From the NCBI GenBank assembly GCA_029261675.1, contig JAJDBA010000159.1, forward strand, positions 1 through 21,707: 21,707 nt of DNA. The letters are read 5' to 3'. The DNA comes from Nitrospinaceae bacterium (lineage in GTDB: Bacteria; Nitrospinota; Nitrospinia; Nitrospinales; VA-1). The notes beneath the pieces are model-generated. The model had not been told where the DNA came from. It saw only the letters and a list, made by a program, of their open reading frames with translations, and did no database searches. Made by a program: the position numbers and the translations under genes. Shown here in pieces: positions 1 to 7,863 of the stretch (within the stretch, counting starts at the first letter, position 1; each line of letters opens with the position of its first letter).

Positions 1-113
1 AGATCGTCTTCATCCTCACCTTCCCAGGGAAGATAGCTACATCCGCTTAATAACAGAGGAAATGATAGAAGCAGTACCAGAGCAAGGCGTGCTAATAAGG
101 TGACCGGTGGCAT
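1..113 (-). CDS. Lipoprotein, 5' end only (runs off the left edge)
   Basis: Only the first 37 codons are in the window. They encode a classic lipoprotein signal peptide: a hydrophobic run of Leu/Val/Ala residues, then the lipobox LLSGC with the acylated Cys at residue 25. Ser follows the Cys, which in enterobacterial sorting rules favours the outer membrane. The mature start SYLPW is followed by an acidic stretch (EGEDEDD). I chose the ATG at 111-113 because a GGAG Shine-Dalgarno sits 6 nt upstream. A second in-frame ATG at 123-125 contains that GGAG inside its own codons, so it is less likely. A perfect-consensus promoter lies about 50 nt upstream. The function cannot be told from this fragment. 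BamD and other small lipoproteins start similarly, but nothing seen supports a name. Confidence 0.75.
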   Translation of the reverse strand, partial: MPPVTLLARLALVLLLSFPLLLSGCSYLPWEGEDEDD

Positions 114-166
114 GTTTTTCTCCATACAAATTCGGTGTGGAAGTGTTACCCCTTAATAATCAATGG

Positions 167-195
167 ATTATATTGGGTTGGTTGTTTTTTGTCAA
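167..195 (-). promoter_or_regulatory. Consensus sigma70 promoter for the lipoprotein gene
   Basis: Read on the minus strand, TTGACA (190-195) and TATAAT (167-172) are separated by exactly 17 nt, a full match to the sigma70 consensus. Transcription would start near 160, giving a leader of about 47 nt before the ATG at 113. Confidence 0.8.
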
Positions 196-264
196 TACAA
201 TAATCCTAGTCTCAATACCCCGTAGGTCCCCTTATAAGGTCTGCTCATGGCCTATAGCAGTGTT

Positions 265-280
265 TAGAGACGGCTCTCTA
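265..280. repeat. Short inverted repeat downstream of the cysteine desulfurase gene
   Basis: TAGAGA and TCTCTA form a perfect 6-bp stem around a 4-nt loop, 30 nt after the desulfurase stop codon. No U-run follows on either strand, so it is at best a weak terminator or a processing hairpin. The rest of 196-309 shows nothing recognisable. Confidence 0.3.
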
Positions 281-309
281 TAATTTATCGAATAATCGAC
301 GGGTTTTCA

Positions 310-1470
310 TTAGTTTTCTCTCCACGAGACCGCAGTATTATTGAGGCTGACCGCTTTTACCAAGATTGCGAGCACCGAATCCAACTCCGTTTTTGTAGTG
401 TTGCAACCTAAGCTAAAGCGAATAGAACTGTTGATTTTGTAAACAGGCAAACCCATAGCCTGCAAGACGGGTGATGGCAACCCGGTACCGGAGCTGCAAG
501 CAGAACCTGTTGACACCGCCACGCCTTTCATATCCATAGCAATCAATAACGTGTCCCCTTCCACACCTTCAAACGCTAAATTCAAAGTATTGGGCAAGCT
601 ATTTTGTATGTCCCCCAACAACTTGGTGCCAGGAATCATTTCACATACTTTATTATGAAAATAGTCCTTCAATTCTGTGACACGCGAAATTTCCAAGGCC
701 GAAATTCTATCAGTGGCTATTTCACAGGCCTTTCCAAAGCCAATTATACCGGCGACATTTTCTGTCCCCCCTCTTCTCTTCTTTTCCTGGCTTCCACCAC
801 TGACCGGTGAGAAAAGAGCCGGCGTACCCTTTCTAAGGAATAATGCTCCCACTCCCTTTGGACCATTAAACTTATGCGCAGAAATCGACAGCATGTCGAC
901 GGGATAATCCTTCAAATCAAATTCGATCTTAGCAACACTCTGTACGGCATCCGTATGAAATAAAATTCCCTTGCTCCTCGCCAATTCACTTACCTTTTTA
1001 ATATCTTGTAAAACTCCGGTTTCGCTGTTCGCATGTTGCAGTGAGATTAAAGCCGTCGATTCGGTTATTTGTGATTCCAAATTATTTATATCAATACGCC
1101 CAAATCGATCCACATCAAGATAGTGAACCTCAACCCCCTGCCCTTCCAGTTGTCGGCAAGGGTTGAGAATCGAAGGGTGTTCTGTTTTACTGGTAATTAT
1201 TTTTTTACCTTTACCTTCAAGCGCAACGCCCAAAAGCGCAAGGTTGTTGGCCTCGGTTCCGCCGCTGGTGAAGATGATTTCCGAAGAGCTGGCACCAATC
1301 AAACGAGCCACCTTTTCACGCGCTTCGTCTAATTGAACTCTCGCTGATCGACCAAACGAATGAATGCTGGAAGGATTTCCAAAATTATCCTGCAAAGCAG
1401 GCATCATTGCGTTCAAAACTTCAGGAAGCAACGGAGTCGTTGCATTATGATCCAGATAAATCTTTTTCAT
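310..1470 (-). CDS. iscS: Cysteine desulfurase, NifS/IscS class (PLP-dependent)
   Basis: This enzyme removes sulfur from L-cysteine as an enzyme-bound persulfide, giving alanine, and supplies Fe-S cluster or other sulfur-transfer pathways in the cytoplasm. The 386 residues are full length for the family. Landmarks are the N-terminal YLDHNATTP motif, the SGGTEANN loop (about 69-76), His98 in TEHPS, the PLP lysine K200 in SAHKFNGPKG, and the catalytic Cys325 in SACSSGTG, the group I (NifS/IscS) pattern. It follows cysE by 53 nt with no obvious promoter between, so the two probably form a unit in which cysteine synthesis feeds sulfur mobilisation. No iscU, iscA or iscR is adjacent, so IscS versus NifS cannot be decided. 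The ribosome-binding site is weak, with a run of T/A before the ATG. Confidence 0.93.
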   Translation of the reverse strand: MKKIYLDHNATTPLLPEVLNAMMPALQDNFGNPSSIHSFGRSARVQLDEAREKVARLIGASSSEIIFTSGGTEANNLALLGVALEGKGKKIITSKTEHPSILNPCRQLEGQGVEVHYLDVDRFGRIDINNLESQITESTALISLQHANSETGVLQDIKKVSELARSKGILFHTDAVQSVAKIEFDLKDYPVDMLSISAHKFNGPKGVGALFLRKGTPALFSPVSGGSQEKKRRGGTENVAGIIGFGKACEIATDRISALEISRVTELKDYFHNKVCEMIPGTKLLGDIQNSLPNTLNLAFEGVEGDTLLIAMDMKGVAVSTGSACSSGTGLPSPVLQAMGLPVYKINSSIRFSLGCNTTKTELDSVLAILVKAVSLNNTAVSWREN

Positions 1471-1523
1471 AAAAAAAATACATTAGTAAATAAGCAGGAA
1501 ATATACAACAGAGGCTAACAAGT

Positions 1524-2240
1524 TTAACCGGAACTTTTTTTTCTAGCGGTTTCGTCAATCGAGGATGAGTCGGTAATTCCATTTTCTTTTAACGTTTCTT
1601 TCAGTTGGCGAATTTCTTTTTCCATTTCTGGCAATCGGTCCAACATACATTCAATAGCCCGCGCAACAGGATCAGGAAAAGATTCGGTTCCATCGTCGTC
1701 TTCCAAATCCGAAGAAATGCCGGAAAAAACCACACGACCCGGCACACCAATCACTGTCGAATATTCTGGGACATTCTGTAAAACAACCGAGCCTGACCCG
1801 ATTTTAGTGTTGCAACCAATTTTAATAGGCCCAAGAATCTTGGCTCCGGCACCAATGACCACATCATTGGATATCGTTGGATGGCGCTTTCCCTTTTTGG
1901 TAGCCAATCCTCCCAAAGTCACTCCCTGATAGACAAAGACATTATCCCCTACTTCAGATGTCTCACCAATGACCACCCCCATACCATGATCAATAAAAAA
2001 TCGTCTTCCAATAATAGCAGCCGGGTGTATTTCAATCCCAGTGACCCAACGAGATAGTTGAGACAAAGCTCGGGCAATAAACTTTAATCCGATCCCCCAA
2101 AGCCAGTGCGTGACCCGATAGGTGACCAGCGCATGAACGCCTGGGTAAAGAATAAAAACTTCCAACCCATTTCTTGCTGCGGGGTCTTTTTCCAGCGCGA
2201 CCGCAATATCTTCTTTTATCTGCCGAAGCATCATAGACAT
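1524..2240 (-). CDS. cysE: Serine O-acetyltransferase
   Basis: It transfers acetyl from acetyl-CoA to L-serine, the first committed step of cysteine synthesis. The 238-residue protein is the short form of the family. It has an N-terminal helical part, then left-handed beta-helix hexapeptide repeats from about residue 70 to 170. These include HPAAIIG, the catalytic-site stretch FIDHGMGVVIGETSEVGDN and the QGVTLGG loop. The tail after about 180 is acidic and then Lys/Glu-rich, with a heptad look that suggests a short coiled coil. The first ATG is preceded by CAGG; further Met codons at positions 3 and 4 are possible alternative starts. It lies just upstream of the cysteine desulfurase on the same strand, with its own promoter at 2263-2290. 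Confidence 0.93.
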   Translation of the reverse strand: MSMMLRQIKEDIAVALEKDPAARNGLEVFILYPGVHALVTYRVTHWLWGIGLKFIARALSQLSRWVTGIEIHPAAIIGRRFFIDHGMGVVIGETSEVGDNVFVYQGVTLGGLATKKGKRHPTISNDVVIGAGAKILGPIKIGCNTKIGSGSVVLQNVPEYSTVIGVPGRVVFSGISSDLEDDDGTESFPDPVARAIECMLDRLPEMEKEIRQLKETLKENGITDSSSIDETARKKSSG

Positions 2241-2262
2241 ATAACCTGTTGTTAAACTTTAT

Positions 2263-2290
2263 ATTATAGCGCAGTCCAGCCCAGACGCAA
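2263..2290 (-). promoter_or_regulatory. Probable sigma70 promoter for cysE-iscS
   Basis: On the minus strand, TTGCGT (2285-2290) and a perfect TATAAT (2263-2268) are 16 nt apart. Transcription would start about 17 nt before the cysE ATG. Confidence 0.6.
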
Positions 2291-2331
2291 TGCCTGCATA
2301 TTTGGGGAGGTTGTAAAGGTGGGAGATAGAA

Positions 2332-3006
2332 CTATTTGTACATAAGAGATACTAATTGAGCGCGGGCATGCACTCGAAACTTGGAATAAACCTTTTTTAA
2401 ATGGTCTTTTACTGTGTGTGGGCTCAAACTAAGTTTCTTGGCGATTTCCTTGTCACTCAAACCTTCGCAAATTAAGCGAGCCACATCGGCTTCCCTTTGA
2501 GTTAAGCCAGCTTCCTGCATTAAAAAGTGCATTTGTTTTTCAATCTTATCATCGCCACTTACCAAAATATCATTTTCTGTTTCAGCCTTGTCAAACATTT
2601 TCAGATTCTCTCGCGCCCGACTTGAAAGCGTCTTCATGATGGCCATCAAAGTATCTGGATAGGAGGACAATTTAGAATGGAACAAATCATGCGTTATTTC
2701 CAATAACTGAGTGACGCCAGAAGACACTACCTTCGCAGAACGAGGCTTAGACTCAATCAAAGCCATCTCTCCCAGATATTCGCCCATACCCCGAAGAGCA
2801 ATCTCCGTTTGACGTTTGATTACAGTCAATCCACCAGAAAGAATAACAAACATGGAATTTCCATCTTCGCCATCTTCAAATAACACTTCTCCATCTTCCA
2901 AGCTTTTGAATAAACATTCGCTGGCGACGGACTCTAAAACGTCTTCAGGAAGATTTTTTAGGAAATCGATTTTAGATAAAAAATCTAAATTGGTTAACTC
3001 AGACAC
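2332..3006 (-). CDS. Cyclic-nucleotide-binding transcription factor with a LuxR-type HTH
   Basis: This is a predicted cytoplasmic regulator of 224 residues. Residues about 10-125 form a cNMP-binding (Crp-type) domain. Its phosphate-binding cassette is complete: G79-E80, then P88-R89-S90-A91, the residues that hold the cyclic phosphate in CRP/PKA-type pockets. Residues about 165-222 are a LuxR/GerE helix-turn-helix (LTQREADVARLICEGLSDKEIA, then SPHTVKDHLKKVYSKF) in place of the winged helix of CRP. The start is GTG at 3004-3006, with GAGAG about 8 nt upstream. The N-terminus (LDFLSKIDFLKNLPED) resembles the plus-strand cNMP-GGDEF-EAL protein at 12847-14949 (LDFFYKISFLKDLPD), so the three cNMP proteins here are probably related copies. 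It has its own extended -10 promoter. Targets are unknown; the flanking envelope and sulfur genes are candidates by position only. Confidence 0.85.
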   Translation of the reverse strand: MSELTNLDFLSKIDFLKNLPEDVLESVASECLFKSLEDGEVLFEDGEDGNSMFVILSGGLTVIKRQTEIALRGMGEYLGEMALIESKPRSAKVVSSGVTQLLEITHDLFHSKLSSYPDTLMAIMKTLSSRARENLKMFDKAETENDILVSGDDKIEKQMHFLMQEAGLTQREADVARLICEGLSDKEIAKKLSLSPHTVKDHLKKVYSKFRVHARAQLVSLMYK

Positions 3007-3070
3007 AGGGCACTCTCAATTGAATTAGCAAAACTCTAGAAAATAAAGGCCAATTAAGTTTCACGGCAGG

Positions 3071-3079
3071 ATTATAACA
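3071..3079 (-). promoter_or_regulatory. Extended -10 promoter for the cNMP-LuxR regulator
   Basis: The minus strand reads TGTTATAAT, a TGn extended -10 joined to a perfect TATAAT, about 65 nt upstream of the GTG start. No good -35 is present, as is usual for extended -10 promoters. Confidence 0.45.
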
Positions 3080-3125
3080 CTATTTGAAGAGCGACTTGAA
3101 AGTGAGGATTGTTTTTATGAAAAAA

Positions 3126-4496
3126 TTAAAATCTATAATTTAAATGGACAGTAGAAACATTCTGAACAAAATCTATAGATGCCAGATTAGAATTACTCAT
3201 AGTGCGGTTCATATAAACATTTAAACCCAGAGAATCTGTAACAGGGACATTAATACTTAGGCCCAAATAATGAGACGCATCAAAACGCTGTTCACCAATA
3301 CTCGCCGTAACGCTTTTATAATCTTGGTAACTGTAAGAATAATTGAAAATTGCTGAAACCTTTGCAAACAGGGGCAATTTTAACCCCATACTTGCCGTGT
3401 GGCCTATGAAATCAAATCGAGGTTCCTGAGTATCCTCCAAAGCAAATCCATAACCTAAACGAAGATAAGCTTTACTTTCCATAAAAAATAAAAACTGGCT
3501 AATATTGATAGAGTTGTTAATTGCATCTCGATCATTACTCCCATTTAAGAAGTTTTTCCGAGTGTGTGTATAGGAAAAACTGGTATAAAGATCTTCAGTT
3601 AAAGAGAAACCAAAACTGGGATTGAATGAGTTGCTAGCAAGAAACTCCTGCCTATCTAAATAACTATAATAAAAATTATAAGCAAAGCCAATATCCCACT
3701 CACCATTATCAAAAGAAAACGAGGAATGCCCCGAATGGGACTGGGTATCAAACTCAGTTACTCTTCTATAAAGCAATTGTGAAAAATCATAACCTAATTT
3801 AAATTCCACCTCCCCAATCTTAAATAATCTGAAATCCGCTCCAAAATTATAAGAAACCGCAACATCCTCCTCGTTTGCAATGGTATCCTGTTCTTCCAAA
3901 ATAACGTTGTCATCAGAAATAAATTTTGCATTCGCATACAGCTTCAATCTTTTCTGGTTTCGTTTTTCTTTTTTAACGATATCTATAAATTCTCTGGCAT
4001 CAGTCACCATATCTGAGTTGGGGTCTGATGTAATGGCTTCATTAAATAATCTTTGGGAATCCTCAAGCGAGTCATTTTTATAATGTGCCAGCCCCTGTTG
4101 AAACAAAGCAAGCTGCTCAATCTCCGGGTCTAATTTTTGAGAGGCTTCAAAATTTTGGATGGCCTTCTCATAATCCTCCAATTCCATTCGGCAGAGGCCT
4201 GAAAATAATTGGGCTGAGGCATTTTGAGGATCGATCTCTAAAGACTTTTCCAGATTCTCCAAAGCGAGCTTAAACTCAGAGAGTGAGTAATGAGTCATTC
4301 CAAGATTTGAAAGAATTTCTGAATTTTCAGGATCGAGCTTCTGGGCTTTTTGAAATATTAACCGTGCCTCCTCATACTTTTTCTGTCCATACAGATCAAT
4401 TCCTTCCAGTAGCAATTTGTCTGATTCGTCTTGTGCAAAAACGGAAATGGATTGAAAAAAACAAATTAAAAACAGAAATGTAACTCGAGCGACCAT
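3126..4496 (-). CDS. TPR protein with a C-terminal outer-membrane beta-barrel
   Basis: The 456-residue product begins with a signal peptide (about 1-21, cleavage after VFAQ). Three to four tetratricopeptide repeats cover about 24-160, with motifs such as YEEARLIFQKAQKLDPEN and LALENLEKSLEIDPQN. A charged linker (KKEKRNQKR) follows. From about 183 onward, alternating aromatic/polar strands run to a terminal Phe (VHLNYRF), as in outer membrane barrels. The SDDNV sequence near 194 matches the D-x-N-V start common in TPR-barrel proteins. By analogy with the general TPR-plus-barrel plan, it could help move or assemble something at the outer membrane, but no substrate can be read from the sequence. 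It lies downstream of the FecR and HTTM genes on the same strand, 125 nt after HTTM and possibly with its own promoter. Confidence 0.8.
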   Translation of the reverse strand: MVARVTFLFLICFFQSISVFAQDESDKLLLEGIDLYGQKKYEEARLIFQKAQKLDPENSEILSNLGMTHYSLSEFKLALENLEKSLEIDPQNASAQLFSGLCRMELEDYEKAIQNFEASQKLDPEIEQLALFQQGLAHYKNDSLEDSQRLFNEAITSDPNSDMVTDAREFIDIVKKEKRNQKRLKLYANAKFISDDNVILEEQDTIANEEDVAVSYNFGADFRLFKIGEVEFKLGYDFSQLLYRRVTEFDTQSHSGHSSFSFDNGEWDIGFAYNFYYSYLDRQEFLASNSFNPSFGFSLTEDLYTSFSYTHTRKNFLNGSNDRDAINNSINISQFLFFMESKAYLRLGYGFALEDTQEPRFDFIGHTASMGLKLPLFAKVSAIFNYSYSYQDYKSVTASIGEQRFDASHYLGLSINVPVTDSLGLNVYMNRTMSNSNLASIDFVQNVSTVHLNYRF

Positions 4497-4580
4497 AAAG
4501 AACCAAATCCCATATTAAAGATAAAACAGGCCTAGTTTTTTAGACCGTTATTTTTTTCTAATTTTGCAGGTGAACCTATA

Positions 4581-4589
4581 ATTGTAACA
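4581..4589 (-). promoter_or_regulatory. Possible extended -10 promoter for the TPR-barrel gene
   Basis: The minus strand reads TGTTACAAT about 85 nt upstream of the ATG at 4496. The 125-nt gap is AT-rich, and no convincing -35 or terminator is seen in it. Confidence 0.35.
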
Positions 4590-4621
4590 TAATCAATTAT
4601 TTAATAAAGTATTTTGATTAA

Positions 4622-6076
4622 TTATTGAGCAAAACAATCATGGTCCCAAAGCACCCATTTTTCTGTTAAGGGTTTTTGATAATCTGGCAAGGTCTTTTCT
4701 GAATTGAAGTGTATTTGGAAGGTATAAAGCTGCTCATTAAAGGGTGTACCGCGATTCCAGCTTCGACACAAGAAGCGCCCATAGTTTAATCTATGTGTTT
4801 GATAATTTTCTCCCGTTCTCATGGTATTGAGGTATTTTCTCCAACGTTCATTTTTAAACGTCTGTGAAACATACTCGGGTCGATTAAAACTGGCTTTGCC
4901 CGGCTTCTTCCAGTAAACATCCACAGCTTGCCCGTTCCTCAATTCGCCTGGAATTGTATACCAACCACTGACTTTATAAGGATGTGGAGAAAACATACTC
5001 CAATTTTGGCACATCCGCACAAGCCCCAGAAGCTCACCCACAAAACCAGGCAACTTAAAACCTGTTTGCGGTAAGTTGGAAATATTCCACACTAAAACCA
5101 TGGCCAACATCCCCCCAAGAAAAAGATTTTTCACCTTGTTTTCCTTATAGAAATTTAAAGTTCCCGTTGTTTTTTTGCTTGTTTCCTTTAAGGAATAGAA
5201 TAAATCGACTTTCCTTAATTGTTTTTCTACAAAATCCCAAAGTTCTTTAGGAATAAAAGGGATTAAAGTCACCAGATTAATGATCGAAAAAAAACCAATA
5301 TCCATCAAAATAAAAATCCCAATGCTAAAGCAAACAAACAGGAAAATAATCAACAGCCTCAGGGGAAGTCGAAAAACAGGACTAAAAATTAAAATGGGGC
5401 CAAAAATTTGTAAAATAAGGGTTCCATATGTCATTCCCTTTAAAATAAATGGTGACTCTCTTATCCAAACGCCAATAGGAGTCACATAAGCACCTATATG
5501 CAAAGCATAGTAAAGCGCAGTTCCATCGGGATACCACTCCACACCTGTTTTATGAAAGAAAGAGAAAAAATAAATGGACATCCCTTGAAGCAATAAGGCA
5601 ATTCCACCCATTGAAAAGTGAGGACAGTCTTCATTAACTTTAGGTGGAGTATTCAGCGCATCTATCGAAAAGCGGGATTGAGTGGGTAAAAAGAGACACC
5701 AAAATAAAAGGGATAGAAGAAGTATATCCGCATTGTTCAGGACTAAAGGATTCCGGTTTTGCACGGAAAGCAGGAGAGCCCAACTCACAAAACCGGAAAG
5801 TCGAGTGTGGTACCCGACCAGATAAAACAAAGCAAAAACAAATGCGATTAGAAAAAGGGTGATTTGAAAATAGAGGGAACCACTTAGCAAATGGAGAGAA
5901 AAGGCATTTTCCGGGAGAACTTTTAAAGCATCAATTCGATTAAGTATTCCAAAGTCGGTGTAGTGGGCTTCCATGTCACTGGCCCTTTGGGCCAGATCCA
6001 TGATTAATACTACTGCCAAACCGATGCGGAAAATTGCTAATGCCCGCAAGTCAATCCCGAAAATTTTCTTCGCCAT
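4622..6076 (-). CDS. HTTM-domain (vitamin-K carboxylase-like) membrane protein
   Basis: This is a 484-residue polytopic inner-membrane protein. Hydrophobic segments lie near 11-28, 68-88, 92-105, 114-130, 155-173, 212-232, 238-258, 260-275 and 318-333. The N-terminal LRALAIFRIGLAVVLIMDL and AHYTDFGIL, and the later CQNWSMFSPHP near 356-365, are typical of the HTTM family related to gamma-glutamyl carboxylase. In FFHKTGVEWYPDG, Lys176 lies five residues before Trp181. From memory this matches the spacing of active-site Lys218 in human GGCX (KLDADW). The roughly 120-residue soluble C-terminus is the usual poorly characterised extension. It starts 80 nt after the FecR gene with AAGG as ribosome-binding site, so co-transcription is likely. 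The biochemical role of bacterial HTTM proteins is mostly unknown. Confidence 0.82.
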   Translation of the reverse strand: MAKKIFGIDLRALAIFRIGLAVVLIMDLAQRASDMEAHYTDFGILNRIDALKVLPENAFSLHLLSGSLYFQITLFLIAFVFALFYLVGYHTRLSGFVSWALLLSVQNRNPLVLNNADILLLSLLFWCLFLPTQSRFSIDALNTPPKVNEDCPHFSMGGIALLLQGMSIYFFSFFHKTGVEWYPDGTALYYALHIGAYVTPIGVWIRESPFILKGMTYGTLILQIFGPILIFSPVFRLPLRLLIIFLFVCFSIGIFILMDIGFFSIINLVTLIPFIPKELWDFVEKQLRKVDLFYSLKETSKKTTGTLNFYKENKVKNLFLGGMLAMVLVWNISNLPQTGFKLPGFVGELLGLVRMCQNWSMFSPHPYKVSGWYTIPGELRNGQAVDVYWKKPGKASFNRPEYVSQTFKNERWRKYLNTMRTGENYQTHRLNYGRFLCRSWNRGTPFNEQLYTFQIHFNSEKTLPDYQKPLTEKWVLWDHDCFAQ

Positions 6077-6156
6077 GACTTACCTTATACAGCAACTATA
6101 AAATCAGATAAATACAAACTTAAAACGGAAACTCCAACTAGATTTAAAATGCTGGA

Positions 6157-7863
6157 CTAGTTGCCGTTGCCGTTGCCGTTTCCATTACCATTTCCGTTGC
6201 CGTTGCCGTTGCCGTTTCCGTTTCCGTTGCCGTTTCCATTACCATTACCATTACCATTTCCATTACCATTTCCGTTGCCATTTCCATTGTTGCTTGCGCT
6301 GACAGCTTTCTTAGCTGCAGACCTAGCTACATTTTTAATTTGCTTCTTAGCTTCTTTTTTAGCGGCATTTTTGGCAGAAAGTTTGGCGAACAGTTTCGCT
6401 TGATGTTTAGCGGAAACTCGTGCTGTTTTAGTCGCAGCACTTTTAGCAGCCGTTTTAACTGCTGCTCGTGCTACCTTTTTCGAAGTCTTTTTAACTTTAC
6501 TTTTAAATGCCCCAGGATTACTTACTCCCTTTTTTGAGGTCTTCCTAGCTGCACTTCTAGAGGCCCTGGCTTGTTTAATTTGCTTATTTTGGTTTTTATC
6601 CTTTTTTCTTTCTTTAAATCCGTCTTTTGCTTTATTTTTAGCATTATCTTTAGCTGCATTTTTCGTATTAGATTTTATTGAATCCCGAGCAATCTTTTTT
6701 GAAACCTGCTTAGCTTGTTTTTTAATGAGATCTTTACCAGGATTACCAAAGCCTCTTTTATTCCCGCCGATTTTTGATTTTTTTGCGAAGCGGTTTTTAT
6801 TTTTCTTTCCGGCTTTTGTCAGCCATTTCCCTTTAGTAACTCTTTTGGCTTTGCCTTTGGAAACACCTCTATTCTTTTTAGATATACTTTTTTTAGGAGC
6901 TTTGGTCTTATTCTGAACTTGCTTTAAAACTCCCTGAGGAGCTTTTGTAACAGCAGTAGCGGTGCCGTCTGTTTGCACTGTTCGCATATCACCGGCTCTT
7001 ACAAAACCTCTTTCCCCTAAAGAACCATCTGGCAAAATAGGTCGGGTCTCAATTTCCCCTTCCAGACCAACAAAATTGGTTCTTCCATTATTATCTACGT
7101 TTACTACAAACTCTGTCCCTCTCACTCCCGCGACTGCGGTAGGAGTGACGACCTTGAATTCAGACCCATCCGCTTTACCTTTGGTCACTTTGAATCGAAC
7201 GGAACCTTTTGTAAGCTTAACGATCGTCTGGCGAAAATCTTTTTCAGGATCATAAATATGTTTGGAAATTCTTAAAACGGCATCCTCACCCAACACCAAT
7301 TGACTTTCATCATCAAAAGTGAAACTCACACTGGCGTTACCCTCTGTTTTAATCCGGTCCTTCATGTAAACCGGGCTAGCCAGTTGTGCACTTTTTGGAT
7401 CTTTATTTCCCTTGTGGAACTGAAGAACCTCCCCTTCGATTCCGGTGGTCAAACCAATATCATCGGTAATCACCATCCCGGTGTCTTTTAAGTATTTCTT
7501 TTGCTCATACAGGTTCTTCCCAGAGGGTTCCCCTGTAAACGCATAGGTAAGACGGACAAATTCGTTATCTGTCAGAGGCTCAGAAGATTTCTTTCCCTCC
7601 AGAACATTGAATCCTCTTTCCTTTAAGGATTTATTTGTCAAATTATAAAGAGCACTTTGATCGAGATCTGAATAGCCTTCTGGGAAAATAGGATTCTGGG
7701 GCTGATTTTCGGCAATCATCGATACAAATTCGGCCCTACTTACCTGCGCGTTATCTTGACTTGCAGAAATAAGTAAAAGAGAGACAATTCCTAACACTAG
7801 CAATTGAGAGAAACGGGTTATCACTGCACTAATTTTATTATTGCGTGTTTTTTTCATCTTCAT
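6157..7863 (-). CDS. FecR-domain envelope protein with a Lys/Ala-rich region and a Gly-Asn repeat tail
   Basis: Residues are numbered from the upstream ATG at 7873-7875 (572 aa). A signal peptide or anchor spans about 17-40. Residues 45-115 have a faint SLH-like look (SRAEF, YSDLDQSALYNL). Residues about 145-300 are a FecR domain (GIEGEV, DRIKTEGNASVSFTFDDES, VKLTKGSVRFKV, VVTPTAVAGVRGTEFVV). Residues 310-525 are very rich in Lys, Ala, Arg and Ser, in a histone-H1-like style (AAKSAATKTARVSAK). Residues 529-572 are a Gly-Asn repeat. I prefer the ATG at 7861-7863 (M5) because GGAG sits 6 nt before it; the ATG at 7875 would hold that GGAG inside its codons. FecR domains usually sense envelope signals, but here there is no FecI sigma factor nearby. 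The basic region could bind polyanions such as polysaccharide, but this is inference. It is first in line with HTTM and the TPR-barrel. Confidence 0.85.
   Translation of the reverse strand: MKMKKTRNNKISAVITRFSQLLVLGIVSLLLISASQDNAQVSRAEFVSMIAENQPQNPIFPEGYSDLDQSALYNLTNKSLKERGFNVLEGKKSSEPLTDNEFVRLTYAFTGEPSGKNLYEQKKYLKDTGMVITDDIGLTTGIEGEVLQFHKGNKDPKSAQLASPVYMKDRIKTEGNASVSFTFDDESQLVLGEDAVLRISKHIYDPEKDFRQTIVKLTKGSVRFKVTKGKADGSEFKVVTPTAVAGVRGTEFVVNVDNNGRTNFVGLEGEIETRPILPDGSLGERGFVRAGDMRTVQTDGTATAVTKAPQGVLKQVQNKTKAPKKSISKKNRGVSKGKAKRVTKGKWLTKAGKKNKNRFAKKSKIGGNKRGFGNPGKDLIKKQAKQVSKKIARDSIKSNTKNAAKDNAKNKAKDGFKERKKDKNQNKQIKQARASRSAARKTSKKGVSNPGAFKSKVKKTSKKVARAAVKTAAKSAATKTARVSAKHQAKLFAKLSAKNAAKKEAKKQIKNVARSAAKKAVSASNNGNGNGNGNGNGNGNGNGNGNGNGNGNGNGNGNGNGNGNGNGN
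6160..6288 (-). repeat. Hexanucleotide (GGN AAY) repeat encoding the Gly-Asn tail
   Basis: 43 codons alternate Asn and Gly without a break: 21 hexanucleotide GGN-AAY units plus one extra Asn codon, directly before the TAG stop. Codon choice is mixed (GGC, GGA, GGT with AAC, AAT), but blocks of identical 6-mers occur next to each other. That fits growth by slippage or unequal exchange followed by silent drift. Any change by whole units keeps the frame. Confidence 0.9.

Noticed and set aside
6160..6288. Possible CRISPR or other direct-repeat array
   Set aside because: Units are 6 bp with no spacers and stay in the coding frame, so this is a coding microsatellite.
6161..6403. Plus-strand open frame of Pro-Leu/Pro-Phe repeats
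   Set aside because: It is the mirror of the Gly-Asn codon repeat of the FecR gene; no ribosome-binding site, and the minus-strand frame has clear domains.
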